A stretch of DNA of 6,141 nucleotides from Actinomycetales bacterium. Lineage in GTDB: Bacteria > Actinomycetota > Actinomycetes > Actinomycetales > Actinomycetaceae. Positions 6,108 to 6,141 of the stretch are shown here, in pieces; the stretch's first letter is position 1, and the number at the start of each line of letters is the position of its first letter. Both the position numbers and the translations under genes were made by a program. The stretch covers positions 1 through 6,141 of the forward strand of contig JAAZBW010000162.1 of the NCBI GenBank assembly GCA_012513625.1, read 5' to 3'. Under the pieces are notes generated by a model that was not told where the DNA came from, did not search any database, and saw only the letters and a list, made by a program, of their open reading frames with translations.

Positions 6108-6141
6108 GGGCGCAGCCGGTGGGCGGGGCGAAGGCACTCCA

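Noticed and set aside
1..6141. Mobile elements, CRISPR, tRNA, rRNA, toxin-antitoxin or defence genes
   Set aside because: I looked for transposase-like proteins, spaced direct repeats, cloverleaf structures and phage genes on both strands and found none; the only tandem repeats are the coding ones at 2735-2896.

Overview
The window looks like chromosomal DNA of a high-GC Gram-positive bacterium (Actinobacteria). It is strongly GC-rich, with G/C in most third codon positions and several GTG starts. It carries gene families that I know mainly or only from actinobacteria: DUF3027, a DUF2530-like protein, and a cold-shock protein with a C-terminal extension. I cannot name the genus.

Layout. (1) Positions 1-1379, minus strand: most of a secreted, membrane-anchored TPM-domain protein whose C-terminus lies outside the left edge. 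(2) Positions 1380-1589: a divergent intergenic region. (3) Positions 1590-4166, plus strand: a cold-shock-domain protein, a DUF3027 protein that overlaps it by one base, and a 12-helix MFS transporter 34 bases further on. This is probably one transcription unit. A perfect 8-bp hairpin sits between the last two genes, and the DUF3027 protein ends in three 54-bp tandem repeats. (4) Positions 4163-4513 (start uncertain), minus strand: a small two-helix protein resembling DUF2530. It runs tail-to-tail into the MFS gene, so that the two stop codons share the palindrome CTAG. (5) Positions 4591-6045, plus strand: a complete NCS2 purine permease of the AzgA/COG2252 type, transcribed divergently from the small membrane protein. 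(6) Positions 6058-6107: a perfect 22-bp inverted repeat followed by TTTT, a terminator and possibly a dispersed repeat element.

How the genes relate. The linkage of an extended cold-shock protein, DUF3027, an MFS protein, a DUF2530-like protein and a permease matches, from memory, a conserved actinobacterial neighbourhood (the M. tuberculosis Rv0871-Rv0879c region has related members). Nothing in the sequence ties these genes to a single pathway. The nucleic-acid-binding fold of the cold-shock protein and the cysteine cluster of DUF3027, which is translationally coupled to it, make a shared RNA- or DNA-related role a reasonable guess. The permease imports purine bases. The MFS substrate is unknown.

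I see no phage, transposase, CRISPR, toxin-antitoxin, tRNA or rRNA, and no clearly new biological system. The points worth a second look are small-scale: the long palindrome, the recent-looking repeat expansion, the hairpin before the MFS start, the shared stop codons, and the crowded start region around 4500-4600.
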